Virus record (IMG/VR): IMGVR_UViG_3300010157_000219
Location: 1-25,919 of that record
Origin: a virus
Strand: one strand, 5' to 3'
Length of the DNA stretch: 25,919 nucleotides
Below the pieces are notes generated by a model. The model worked only from the letters and a program-made list of their open reading frames with translations. It was not told where the DNA came from and did no database searches. This document shows positions 15,058-21,600 of this stretch, piece by piece (within the stretch, counting starts at the first letter, position 1; the number at the start of each line of letters is the position of its first letter). Both the position numbers and the translations under genes were made by a program.

Positions 15058-16464
15058 TCAAACTCCTTTTGACTGACGGTACTGTTTAATGGCATTGCGC
15101 AGACCATTCTGGGTCTGAGCCTTGTCGTCGAGCGCCAGTGCCTGCGCTTGATCCAAAGTGTCACGCATCAAGATGCGGTGGCACATGACGGGTGCCCCTT
15201 GACCTTGACGCCGGACACGGGCGTTGAACTGCTCATACAGGTCAAGGCTCCAGTTGAGGCCGAACCACACCAAGATGTGGCCAGCGTCTTGCAAGCCGTC
15301 GATCCCGTGGCCCATGGAGGCAGGGTGACCGATCATCAAGCGGCAATCGCCACTCTTCCAGCGAGCCATGGCGTTGACCAAGTCTTTCTCGCTCTTGCAC
15401 TCGGTCAGGTTGATCGGACGGATCGACTTGAACTTGGTCATGATGCGCTCAGCGTCTGATCGGTAAGCATAGGAGCACAGCACAGGTGAGCCGTTGGCCT
15501 CATCGATGATGTCCTCGAGCGCCTCGAGCTTGAAGTCGTGGATCGCCTCCCACAGAGGCATCCCGGCCACTGGGTACATGGCGCCGTTGCTGAACTGGAG
15601 GCACTTGTTGGTAAGGGATGCCTGGTTAAACATCTCCACCTCTGTGCCGCTGTCCAGGCGCATGAAGAACTCTTTCTCCATCTTGTCGTACTTGCCTCTG
15701 AGCGCATCGGGCATCTCGATCTCGATGTTGTTCACGATCAGATCAGGCAGCGGGTTGTAGTCGGCCGCGCTCATCTCCAACGTGATGTCGCCAATGAGAC
15801 TCTTGATCGTTGTCTCGGTGTCTTCGTAGGCCACCTCTTTGTACGGACCCACCTTGCGGTAGAACCGGGTGCGGAACGCCGTCTTCGATGTGCCCAGGCG
15901 CAGACCCCTGTCCACCACAAGGAATTGGCCATGCAGGTCCTTGTAGCCGTTGGATGCCGGTGTGCCAGTGAGGCCAGTGGTCCAGACGAACTTGTCCAGG
16001 ATCTTCTTGACAGCCTTGACCCGGTCGGTGGCGCTGTTCTTCATCTTGCTGATCTCGTCCCACACGATGCCGGTGAATGGCAGATCTTTGCCTTTGCTGA
16101 CGAAGTAGGTGTGCAGCGTCTCCGACATCCAGCGCAGGTTTTCGTAGTTCGTCATGTAGATGTCAGCGGGGCGCAAGAGGGCGCGGGTGCGCTGATCCTT
16201 GGTCCCCATGACCATGCTGAACTGGAGGTGCTTGGTGTGTTCCCACTTAGCAGCCTCCTGGCGCCAGACCAGTCGGATGACGCGGATCGGTGCGACGATC
16301 AGGACACCCTTCAGGAACTGAGTCTTGACGAGGTGGGCGATCGAGGTCAGCGTGACCACGGTCTTGCCCAGTCCCATGTCCAGCCACAGCATCGAGTTAG
16401 GGCTGCTGCACTGGAAGTTGACCGCCTTCTTCTGGTAATCGTGGAGTAAATTAGGGGTCAGCAT
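15058..16464 (-). CDS. SNF2-like superfamily 2 helicase/translocase
   Basis: 468 residues. The motifs in order are: LHDYQKKAV (Q-like, 7-15), Walker A DMGLGKT (29-35), IVAPIRVIRLVW (motif Ia, 56-67), DEIS at 136-139 as the DEAH-box equivalent, LTGTPASN (motif III, 165-172) and, near the C-terminus, GHILVWFGLNWSLDLYEQFN followed by ARVRRQGQ (motifs V/VI with arginine finger). This is the compact SNF2/DEAD-like helicase widespread in phage replication cassettes, usually beside a VRR-NUC gene as here (7-nt overlap). It would use ATP to translocate on or remodel DNA, perhaps assisting replication-fork processing. There is no clear ribosome binding site, so coupled translation is likely. Confidence 0.9.
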   Translation of the reverse strand: MLTPNLLHDYQKKAVNFQCSSPNSMLWLDMGLGKTVVTLTSIAHLVKTQFLKGVLIVAPIRVIRLVWRQEAAKWEHTKHLQFSMVMGTKDQRTRALLRPADIYMTNYENLRWMSETLHTYFVSKGKDLPFTGIVWDEISKMKNSATDRVKAVKKILDKFVWTTGLTGTPASNGYKDLHGQFLVVDRGLRLGTSKTAFRTRFYRKVGPYKEVAYEDTETTIKSLIGDITLEMSAADYNPLPDLIVNNIEIEMPDALRGKYDKMEKEFFMRLDSGTEVEMFNQASLTNKCLQFSNGAMYPVAGMPLWEAIHDFKLEALEDIIDEANGSPVLCSYAYRSDAERIMTKFKSIRPINLTECKSEKDLVNAMARWKSGDCRLMIGHPASMGHGIDGLQDAGHILVWFGLNWSLDLYEQFNARVRRQGQGAPVMCHRILMRDTLDQAQALALDDKAQTQNGLRNAIKQYRQSKGV

Positions 16465-16757
16465 GATGCCATGTTCATCATGTCAAGCATCAGATTGATC
16501 ATCATCTTGCCGGCTTCGACGTTGTCAACCACAAACACATCCACCTTGTGCTGGCGCAGTCTCAGGTGCTCGCGCTCCTGCGACTCGGTCGGCTTGGCGC
16601 CGGTGCGCTTGAACTCGCAAAAGAACATCTTGCCAGAGGGCAGGATGAACAGGCGGTCCGGCACGGCCATGCGATTGGGTGACGTGAACTTGTAAGCCAG
16701 CACATCACGGGCGCGTGCGTATTCGCACACAGTATGTTCAATTTGTTTTTCCAGCAT
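16458..16757 (-). CDS. VRR-NUC domain nuclease
   Basis: 99 residues. VPDRLFILPSGKMFFCEFKR with TGAKPTESQ matches the VRR-NUC (PD-(D/E)xK) active site: Asp34, Glu48, Lys50 and Gln60, with early Glu residues (Glu3, Glu7) as in the family. Single-domain phage VRR-NUC proteins are structure-selective endonucleases. The start at 16757 overlaps the previous gene by 20 nt and the stop overlaps the helicase start by 7 nt, a nuclease-helicase pair likely to act on the same branched substrates. Confidence 0.9.
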   Translation of the reverse strand: MLEKQIEHTVCEYARARDVLAYKFTSPNRMAVPDRLFILPSGKMFFCEFKRTGAKPTESQEREHLRLRQHKVDVFVVDNVEAGKMMINLMLDMMNMASC

Positions 16758-16908
16758 TTGCTTCTCTCAGTAGTTGGATGGCGTCCTTTAGATCAAGACG
16801 CAGTTGCTCAAGTGCTTCGTTCAGTGCGATGTTTTGCTCGTACTGCTCTTTGGCAAATCTGGCCAGGTTTTCGTGGCTCCATGTCTCAAAGTAGGGCTTG
16901 TCTGTCAT
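16738..16908 (-). CDS. Small conserved protein between polymerase and VRR-NUC
   Basis: 56 residues from the ATG at 16908, which overlaps the polymerase stop (ATGA); a longer upstream start would duplicate polymerase coding sequence and is rejected. The sequence opens with MTDKPYFETWSHENLARFA and continues as one long helix ending in LRLDLKDAIQLLREAN. The pattern TWSHENLA.FA ... LR.DLKDA resembles short proteins I recall next to phage polymerase genes. Probably helical, possibly a binding partner of the polymerase or nuclease. Function unknown. Confidence 0.7.
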   Translation of the reverse strand: MTDKPYFETWSHENLARFAKEQYEQNIALNEALEQLRLDLKDAIQLLREANAGKTN

Positions 16909-18746
16909 GCCAGTCCGAGGCAGAGTTTCTCCACCTCCCTCACGTAGTAGTCGTAGTCCACAGGCAGCGTGGCATCTTCGATGTCGTTGCAGACCTGCAC
17001 CTTCCAGCCACTTTCGACGCCGATCTGGCGCCACACGCCGGGCTTCTTAGCCAGAGGCGGCATCCACTTCATCAAGGGCTTACCATCCTTGGCGATGTAG
17101 TAGCGCGAGATGTTCTGTGCCTGCTCCTCGCCCCACTGGAGATAGCTTGAGCGCGGGACCTTGGTGCGCAGCATGAAGTCCATGATGTGCGGCCACTGCT
17201 CCACGGTCTCGCGGATCGGGGCATCCTCAACCAGCACCTTCTCTGTCACTTTGGCGACCACCAGTGCACCGGCGTTCTGATGCCAGCCCATGTTGTACTC
17301 ATAGGCGCCTTTGCGTTTTATACGGCCATCCGTGTATACGGCGATATAGTTGTTTACATCTCGGATCATCATCGACTTGTAAATCGATTCTTCCAGTTGC
17401 AGGCCGGTGGCCACTTCCCAGACTTTGCGAGTCTTTTCAAGCTCAGGCAACTGGCTCCTGGGGATGCGCACAGTCATGCCGTCGGTGTTCACCTGGATCA
17501 ACTTAGCCTCGGTCCAGCGTGTGATCTCCTCGGCCAGCCAGCACAGCAGCAACTGGCCGTTGAGCGTGATGCTCATGGTGAACAACGGGTCGTAGAAGAC
17601 AGAGAACTGGTTGTTCGAATCGCCGTAGACGCCGTTGAGCGCCAGCTTCAGCATGGCGTTTTCTGCGCTGTTCTTTGCGTATGACTTGCGCTGCTCGTAC
17701 AGGGTTTTGTAGATGGTGACGAATGTCTGGCCAAGGTGGGCAGGGTAGAACCCATTCGCGATTGCCAGGTTTGGATAATATGAACTGACATCGAGGTCCA
17801 CGATAACGGACACATCGTCCGACTCGATGACTTCACTCTCAACTGACCCATGAATACCGCCTAATCCAAATACAAATTCAAAACCGTCGATTCTCGCAGT
17901 CAAATCGGTGAAGACGCCCTTGGTCTCCGTGATAACTTGATCCTTGAGCCAGTTGAGCACCCGGGTGAACTCAGGTGACTGAAACGCGATCCATGGCAGG
18001 ATGGCGTCTTTGAGCGCGATGGTCGGGCGCTTGGTCTGCCGTGGTGTGCGGCCACTGGGGCCGAACTCGTAGCAAGAGACACCAGCCTCCTCGAGCTTCA
18101 TGGTGAAGAACTCTTTGCCGATCTTGGTGTCGTTGTAGTTGATCCAGTCGCGCCCTGGGTACAACGTGCATAGTTTTTCGCGAAAATTGATCATGTCCGA
18201 CGTGACGTGCATAAATTTCTTCGTCTGCGCGACATCGTGGTGGTTGTACTTCTTGAGCACTTCGATCTGTTCAGGCGTCAAGACCGTGCCAGGCTTGTAG
18301 GGCAGGTCTTTGATGCTGTCTGAGCGCATGTTGAACTCGAGGGCTTTGAGGCTGGTGGCCCGGGCCTTGTTGTCAAAGTGATGAATCTTGAACAGATCGA
18401 TCTGGGCGACGTAGCGATCACTGGGGCTCACCAGATGAGCCCACTTGCTGCCGTCTTCATCCTGCGAGTTAAAGATCGCCTGCGCTTTGTCGTACAGGGT
18501 ACGCGCATCGCTCTTGCCCATGCGCATGAGGGTGTGGATCACCGGATAATCGAACCCCAAGTTGTTAAAGCCGACCATGCGTGCATTGGTCTCCTTGAGG
18601 TACTGGAAGAACGCAACGATCTCGCGACTGTCATTGCGTAAGTCACTGATCTCGAACAGCCAGCGCAAAGGTGCGCTTGCGTGTTCCACCGCCAGCGTGA
18701 ACACGTTGGGATAGACCTCAATATCGTAGACATAATCATTACTCAT
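16905..18746 (-). CDS. Family B DNA polymerase with 3'-5' exonuclease
   Basis: 613 residues from the ATG at 18746. A TTG 45 bases upstream adds a Pro/Arg-rich stretch and is less likely; neither start has a strong ribosome binding site. Exonuclease motifs: YDIEVYP (ExoI, Asp8/Glu10), GFNNLGFDYP (ExoII, Asn61-Asp66), YNHHD (ExoIII, 167-171). Polymerase motifs: DLDVSSYYPN (motif A, catalytic Asp319), KLALNGVYG (motif B, Lys367-Gly375) and QVNTDGMTV (motif C, 419-426). Motif C reads NTDG instead of the usual DTDS; the second, metal-binding Asp (422) is kept. The protein is shorter than cellular family B enzymes and compact like phage ones. It replicates the phage genome together with the neighbouring SSB, helicase and the primase at 21601. 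Confidence 0.9.
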   Translation of the reverse strand: MSNDYVYDIEVYPNVFTLAVEHASAPLRWLFEISDLRNDSREIVAFFQYLKETNARMVGFNNLGFDYPVIHTLMRMGKSDARTLYDKAQAIFNSQDEDGSKWAHLVSPSDRYVAQIDLFKIHHFDNKARATSLKALEFNMRSDSIKDLPYKPGTVLTPEQIEVLKKYNHHDVAQTKKFMHVTSDMINFREKLCTLYPGRDWINYNDTKIGKEFFTMKLEEAGVSCYEFGPSGRTPRQTKRPTIALKDAILPWIAFQSPEFTRVLNWLKDQVITETKGVFTDLTARIDGFEFVFGLGGIHGSVESEVIESDDVSVIVDLDVSSYYPNLAIANGFYPAHLGQTFVTIYKTLYEQRKSYAKNSAENAMLKLALNGVYGDSNNQFSVFYDPLFTMSITLNGQLLLCWLAEEITRWTEAKLIQVNTDGMTVRIPRSQLPELEKTRKVWEVATGLQLEESIYKSMMIRDVNNYIAVYTDGRIKRKGAYEYNMGWHQNAGALVVAKVTEKVLVEDAPIRETVEQWPHIMDFMLRTKVPRSSYLQWGEEQAQNISRYYIAKDGKPLMKWMPPLAKKPGVWRQIGVESGWKVQVCNDIEDATLPVDYDYYVREVEKLCLGLA

Positions 18747-18862
18747 AACTGTTACTCGGTAAGGTGGAGGCCTCGATTTGGGTTTCGACAAACCGCAGAA
18801 GAAAACCAGAAAATCCTGCGGGTCACCATCCTCGAATGCTGGTTTAACAGCCCCCGATTCGT

Positions 18863-19489
18863 TTACTGACCCAAGAACGATGGCAGACCTGGCATGGCCA
18901 CAGGAGCAGCCACAGATCCAAACATATTCGACGCATCAGCGGCGCCTTCACCAAACGCTGTGTCGTCCCGCAGGAACTGGAGAGCCACCAGATCACAGCG
19001 GATGCCGTTACCGTAGGAGTTTGCCTGCACCCAAGGCTTGACAGCAGCATTGACGCGGCAGCCGCCGTACATCTTGCGAGTCAGCATCTGGTAAGCCATG
19101 GTGTTGTTCGGGTCGATCGGTGTGCCGTTGGCCTCGATGATCTGAGGCGGCTGGTCACGTCCAGCAGTGATGAACAGGTTGCCTGCATAGCCGTCGTAGG
19201 GCTTAAAAGTTTTCTTATTGACCTTCTCGTCGCCTTCACCGAAGCAGCGGGTCTTGCGATCTTTCGAGATCATGGTCATCACAGTCTGAGCGTGCTCAGC
19301 CCACTTTTGCAAAGCCAACTCGCTGTAACGCTTCATGAACGCTGCAAAGCCTGGGTGGTCCTTGGGCATGATGAACTCGCAGTTGTAACTGACGCGAGTG
19401 GCGCCAGTCTGCTCGTTCACGTTCTTCTGAGGCTCAGCGATGTGAGGGAAGGACAGGCGGACATCCGATAACAAGATAATTTCTGACAT
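18863..19489 (-). CDS. DUF2815-type single-stranded DNA-binding protein
   Basis: 208 residues from ATG 19489; GGAG lies seven bases upstream, and an in-frame start nine codons earlier adds unrelated residues. The opening ILLSDVRLSFPHIAEPQKN, the middle KPYDGYAGNLFITAGRD, and the section GGCRVNAAVKPWVQ with GIRCDLVALQFLRDD match the DUF2815 family, which is predicted to have an OB-like ssDNA-binding fold and occurs in phage replication cassettes. The C-terminus is Ala/Gly/Pro-rich and probably flexible, ending in SFLGQ rather than the acidic tip of bacterial SSB. It sits between the DUF2800 nuclease and the polymerase, the order seen in many phages. Confidence 0.85.
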   Translation of the reverse strand: MSEIILLSDVRLSFPHIAEPQKNVNEQTGATRVSYNCEFIMPKDHPGFAAFMKRYSELALQKWAEHAQTVMTMISKDRKTRCFGEGDEKVNKKTFKPYDGYAGNLFITAGRDQPPQIIEANGTPIDPNNTMAYQMLTRKMYGGCRVNAAVKPWVQANSYGNGIRCDLVALQFLRDDTAFGEGAADASNMFGSVAAPVAMPGLPSFLGQ

Positions 19490-19503
19490 TTGATAACTCC
19501 AAT

Positions 19504-20802
19504 TTACTTTAACCAATCCGGCAGGGCCGGGACTTCTTCAACTGCACCAAACAGTGGTGCAGCGTTCATGACGACCGCAGGGCGCTCGTCTGACTCGGGA
19601 ACGACGGTGAGCTTGCCAGCCACCCTCGTGATGTACTCGGTGTTCATTGTTTTGATCTGACGCTCCGAGAGTTGTTTGTTGGTCTCCACGCCGCTGCGCT
19701 TGGTTCGCCAGACGACCTTCTCAGCCTTGGCAGGACTGATCAGCTTGACCTCGTAGACTTCAGCCTTGGGCATCCCCATCTTCATGAGCTTCTCGGCGAT
19801 GTCGTCATCACTCATGGACCAGTTGCGGCTACCGCGACCATGGACCAGCTTCAAGCCTGGGATCGAGATGCCGGCCTTGAATCGCTTCATGGCTTCCTTC
19901 TCGACGGCCTCAAGGAGCTGGCGCATCAGGGGTGCAGCCTCCATGATCTGGCAGATCTGACGCTCGTCCATCTTGGCCGGGTCTTTGTCGGCAGCCTGCT
20001 GCGCAATGTCCAGCACCTCGACCGGCGAGAACAGCTCCATGGCGTTCATGACGTTGCCGGCCAGCGCAGTGCAGCTACCCTTGGCGCGGCAGTACTTGCA
20101 CTGATCTTCACCAGGCACGAGTGCAGCATCGGGCATGTCGGTGGCAGCGGCGCCCAGGACGTACTTGGGGATCTTGGCCAACAGGTCCTTGACAGACATC
20201 TCCACCGAGTTGATCGGCTTCATGCCCTTCAGGGCCAGCTTAGGCTGGATCACGGTCAAGCGCACCGTGTCAAACGGGTATGCCACATTGACCGGCAGCT
20301 TGAACGCAGCCAGAGCGCCCAGACCGTACAGCTCGAGCTGGGGGTTGTTCTCCACGGCGACATAGTTCATGCCGTCCTTGTAGTCAATCACCTCCAGCAC
20401 CCGAGATGTCAGGGCGTGAAGCTGCACGTCGGCCGTGCCGCTCATGTCGTTACGGCCCAGGAAGTGCTCAGGGTCTACGCGCTGCTCAGAGATGACCTCG
20501 CAGTCATCACCCATCTCTTTGCCGCGCTGCTTGATGTAATCGATGGCCATGCGCACACGGGATGCGCGCAGGTCGTCAACAGTGAACGCGCCCTCGTGAT
20601 CCTTCAGGGTTTTCCCTAAAGCGACATTGGGGTCCTCGAGGCCACCCAGGATGCAGCACTCGAGCAGATAGTGCGAGTGGGTTCCGTCTACTGCGGCCGG
20701 TCCACTCTCCTCCTCGGGGTACTTGGCCTCCTCCCGGATCGAGCCGGGGCAGGAGAGCCAGCGCACCGCCTTGGATGGCGACAACATGGCATGAGTGCTC
20801 AT
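19504..20802 (-). CDS. DUF2800 RecB/Cas4-like nuclease with probable Fe-S cluster
   Basis: 432 residues, coupled to the upstream gene by ATGA. Features of the RecB-type PD-(D/E)xK family are visible in order: GTHSHYLLE (41-49, helix with the conserved His), GTADV (122-126, Asp125), LEVIDYKDG (136-144, Asp140-x-Lys142) and NPQLELYG (153-160, QxxxY). Cys18 (LSCPGS), Cys235, Cys238 and Cys244 (CKYCRAKGSC) match the split four-cysteine arrangement that holds an iron-sulphur cluster in AddB and Cas4. It is probably an exonuclease that prepares DNA ends for recombination or replication, working with the DUF2815 protein encoded downstream. The C-terminal ~150 residues are variable and lack a recognised motif. 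Confidence 0.85.
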   Translation of the reverse strand: MSTHAMLSPSKAVRWLSCPGSIREEAKYPEEESGPAAVDGTHSHYLLECCILGGLEDPNVALGKTLKDHEGAFTVDDLRASRVRMAIDYIKQRGKEMGDDCEVISEQRVDPEHFLGRNDMSGTADVQLHALTSRVLEVIDYKDGMNYVAVENNPQLELYGLGALAAFKLPVNVAYPFDTVRLTVIQPKLALKGMKPINSVEMSVKDLLAKIPKYVLGAAATDMPDAALVPGEDQCKYCRAKGSCTALAGNVMNAMELFSPVEVLDIAQQAADKDPAKMDERQICQIMEAAPLMRQLLEAVEKEAMKRFKAGISIPGLKLVHGRGSRNWSMSDDDIAEKLMKMGMPKAEVYEVKLISPAKAEKVVWRTKRSGVETNKQLSERQIKTMNTEYITRVAGKLTVVPESDERPAVVMNAAPLFGAVEEVPALPDWLK

Positions 20803-21245
20803 TTCAGCGCTTCCACACCAGCGTACAAAGCCGAGTAGTGCTCAGGCTTGATCTCGTTGATGTTCTGGTAGCCCAGGGTGGTCAGCACGCCTTGGATCAT
20901 GGCGCCCTTTTCTTGGCCCATGGACTTGTAGGACGCCAGGACGTAGTCCATGAGTCCCTTGGCGTCAGTAAACGGTGCGCCGGCGGGTGCTGGGGCTGGT
21001 GCAACTACCCCGATGAATGAGGGTGGTGCAGGCATTGCAAGTGTGACGGCGCCGGGTGCGGTAACCACTGGGACTGGTGCTGCGGGTACAGGGTCCACGA
21101 CAGTGACGGTAACCGGGGCAGCTTGTACCACAGGGGCAGGTGCTGGCGCAACGGGTGCAGCAGGTGCTACATTGCTCGACTCCAGCTTGGCTGTGAGGGT
21201 GACGATAGCGGCGGTGAGCGCCTCGATTTTGGCTTCAATTGACAT
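20799..21245 (-). CDS. Protein with coiled coil, long Ala/Pro/Val linker and small C-terminal domain
   Basis: 148 residues. The first ~24 residues form a short helix (MSIEAKIEALTAAIVTLTAK). Residues ~25-90 are a low-complexity Ala/Pro/Val linker (APAAPVAPAPAPVV, VPAAPVPVV). The last ~55 residues form a compact helical domain (AKGLMDYVLASYKSMGQEKG and NINEIKPEHYSALYAGVEAL). The arrangement suggests an oligomerising N-terminus tethered to a binding domain. Similar C-terminal domains occur in phage proteins next to DUF2800 genes, so a role in assembling the replication or recombination complex is possible. I do not recognise a defined function. The gene overlaps the ribbon-helix-helix gene by 11 nt. 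Confidence 0.7.
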   Translation of the reverse strand: MSIEAKIEALTAAIVTLTAKLESSNVAPAAPVAPAPAPVVQAAPVTVTVVDPVPAAPVPVVTAPGAVTLAMPAPPSFIGVVAPAPAPAGAPFTDAKGLMDYVLASYKSMGQEKGAMIQGVLTTLGYQNINEIKPEHYSALYAGVEALK

Positions 21246-21429
21246 GATAGAGACTTTCTTTACGTGTTACAGGTGGTTGAATTGTGAGGCGGTCGTCATT
21301 GAACGCCTCCACTAGTTCACGCAAGACATCAGACGGTTGCCCGAACTTCTTTGCCTTGACGTGGAACTTCTTGTGCGTCTCAGGGAGAACCCTGAAATGC
21401 AGAAACTTTGATTTAGGTTTGGTTGCCAT
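21235..21429 (-). CDS. Ribbon-helix-helix-like DNA-binding protein
   Basis: 64 residues, the first gene of the leftward operon. A short basic N-terminus (MATKPKSK) is followed by FLHFRVLPETHKKFHVKAKK and GQPSDVLRELVEAF. This is a beta-strand and two helices separated by a Gly turn, the size and pattern of Arc/CopG/MetJ-type ribbon-helix-helix repressors. AGGAA lies in the leader. Because it is the first product of the operon and an 18-bp dyad overlaps the likely promoter just upstream, autoregulation is the simplest expectation. It could alternatively be an accessory DNA-binding protein for replication. Confidence 0.7.
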   Translation of the reverse strand: MATKPKSKFLHFRVLPETHKKFHVKAKKFGQPSDVLRELVEAFNDDRLTIQPPVTRKESLYHVN

Positions 21430-21457
21430 GAAATTTATTTCCTGATCCGTTGAACAA

Positions 21458-21487
21458 AGTGTAGCACACCTGTGGTACGATTGTGCA
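21458..21487 (-). promoter_or_regulatory. Probable leftward promoter of the replication operon
   Basis: On the minus strand, TGCACA (-35, four of six consensus bases; 21482-21487) is followed after 18 bp by TACACT (-10, four of six; 21458-21463), preceded by TGC as in an extended -10. It lies about 30 bases upstream of the ribbon-helix-helix start. The match is moderate, and the position is right for the leftward operon. Confidence 0.5.
21461..21478. promoter_or_regulatory. 18-bp dyad, candidate operator
   Basis: GTAGCACACCTGTGGTAC is a near-palindrome of the form GTA-N-CACA-NN-TGTG-N-TAC (14 of 18 positions symmetric). It overlaps the -10 box and spacer of the probable leftward promoter. 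A third half-site, TGTGCAAC, follows at 21482-21489 and covers the -35 box. Binding here would block the promoter. The ribbon-helix-helix protein encoded just downstream is the obvious candidate binder. Confidence 0.6.
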
Positions 21488-21493
21488 ACAGTT

Positions 21494-21509
21494 TGAAAAA
21501 TATTTTTCA
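21494..21509. repeat. Perfect 16-bp AT-rich palindrome
   Basis: TGAAAAATATTTTTCA is identical to its reverse complement. It lies between the operator/promoter and the terminator hairpin in the divergent intergenic region. It could be a second operator, part of the promoter for the rightward primase gene, or an easily melted element of a replication origin. Confidence 0.6.
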
Positions 21510-21515
21510 GGCAAG

Positions 21516-21543
21516 AAAAAGCCCCGTGGATTAGACGGGGCTT
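21516..21543 (-). terminator. Rho-independent terminator for leftward transcription
   Basis: AAGCCCCGT (21519-21527), a 7-nt loop and ACGGGGCTT (21535-21543) form a perfect 9-bp stem. On the minus strand the stem is followed by TTTTT, from the A-run at 21516-21520, giving a classical terminator for leftward transcripts. On the + strand there is no T-run. It therefore stops antisense transcription across the primase gene before it reaches the replication-operon promoter. Confidence 0.8.
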
Positions 21544-21600
21544 AAAGAGGATTTAACCAGTGAACAAGCCAGCAACTGCATTACCAGCGAGAGTTATTAT

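Noticed and set aside
15538-16449. 303-codon plus-strand frame opposite the SNF2 helicase
   Set aside because: The helicase carries all expected motifs in order; the opposite frame has no domain and no plausible ribosome binding site.
18747-18791. TTG start for the DNA polymerase
   Set aside because: It adds a Pro/Arg-rich stretch outside the exonuclease domain and has no good ribosome binding site; kept only as an alternative.
19672-20619. 315-codon plus-strand frame opposite the DUF2800 nuclease
   Set aside because: Antisense to a gene with nuclease and cysteine motifs; the product is low-information Leu/His/Val-rich sequence.
21519-21543. Terminator or attenuator for the rightward primase transcript
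   Set aside because: On the plus strand the stem is followed by aaagagg with no T-run; the T-run exists only on the minus strand.
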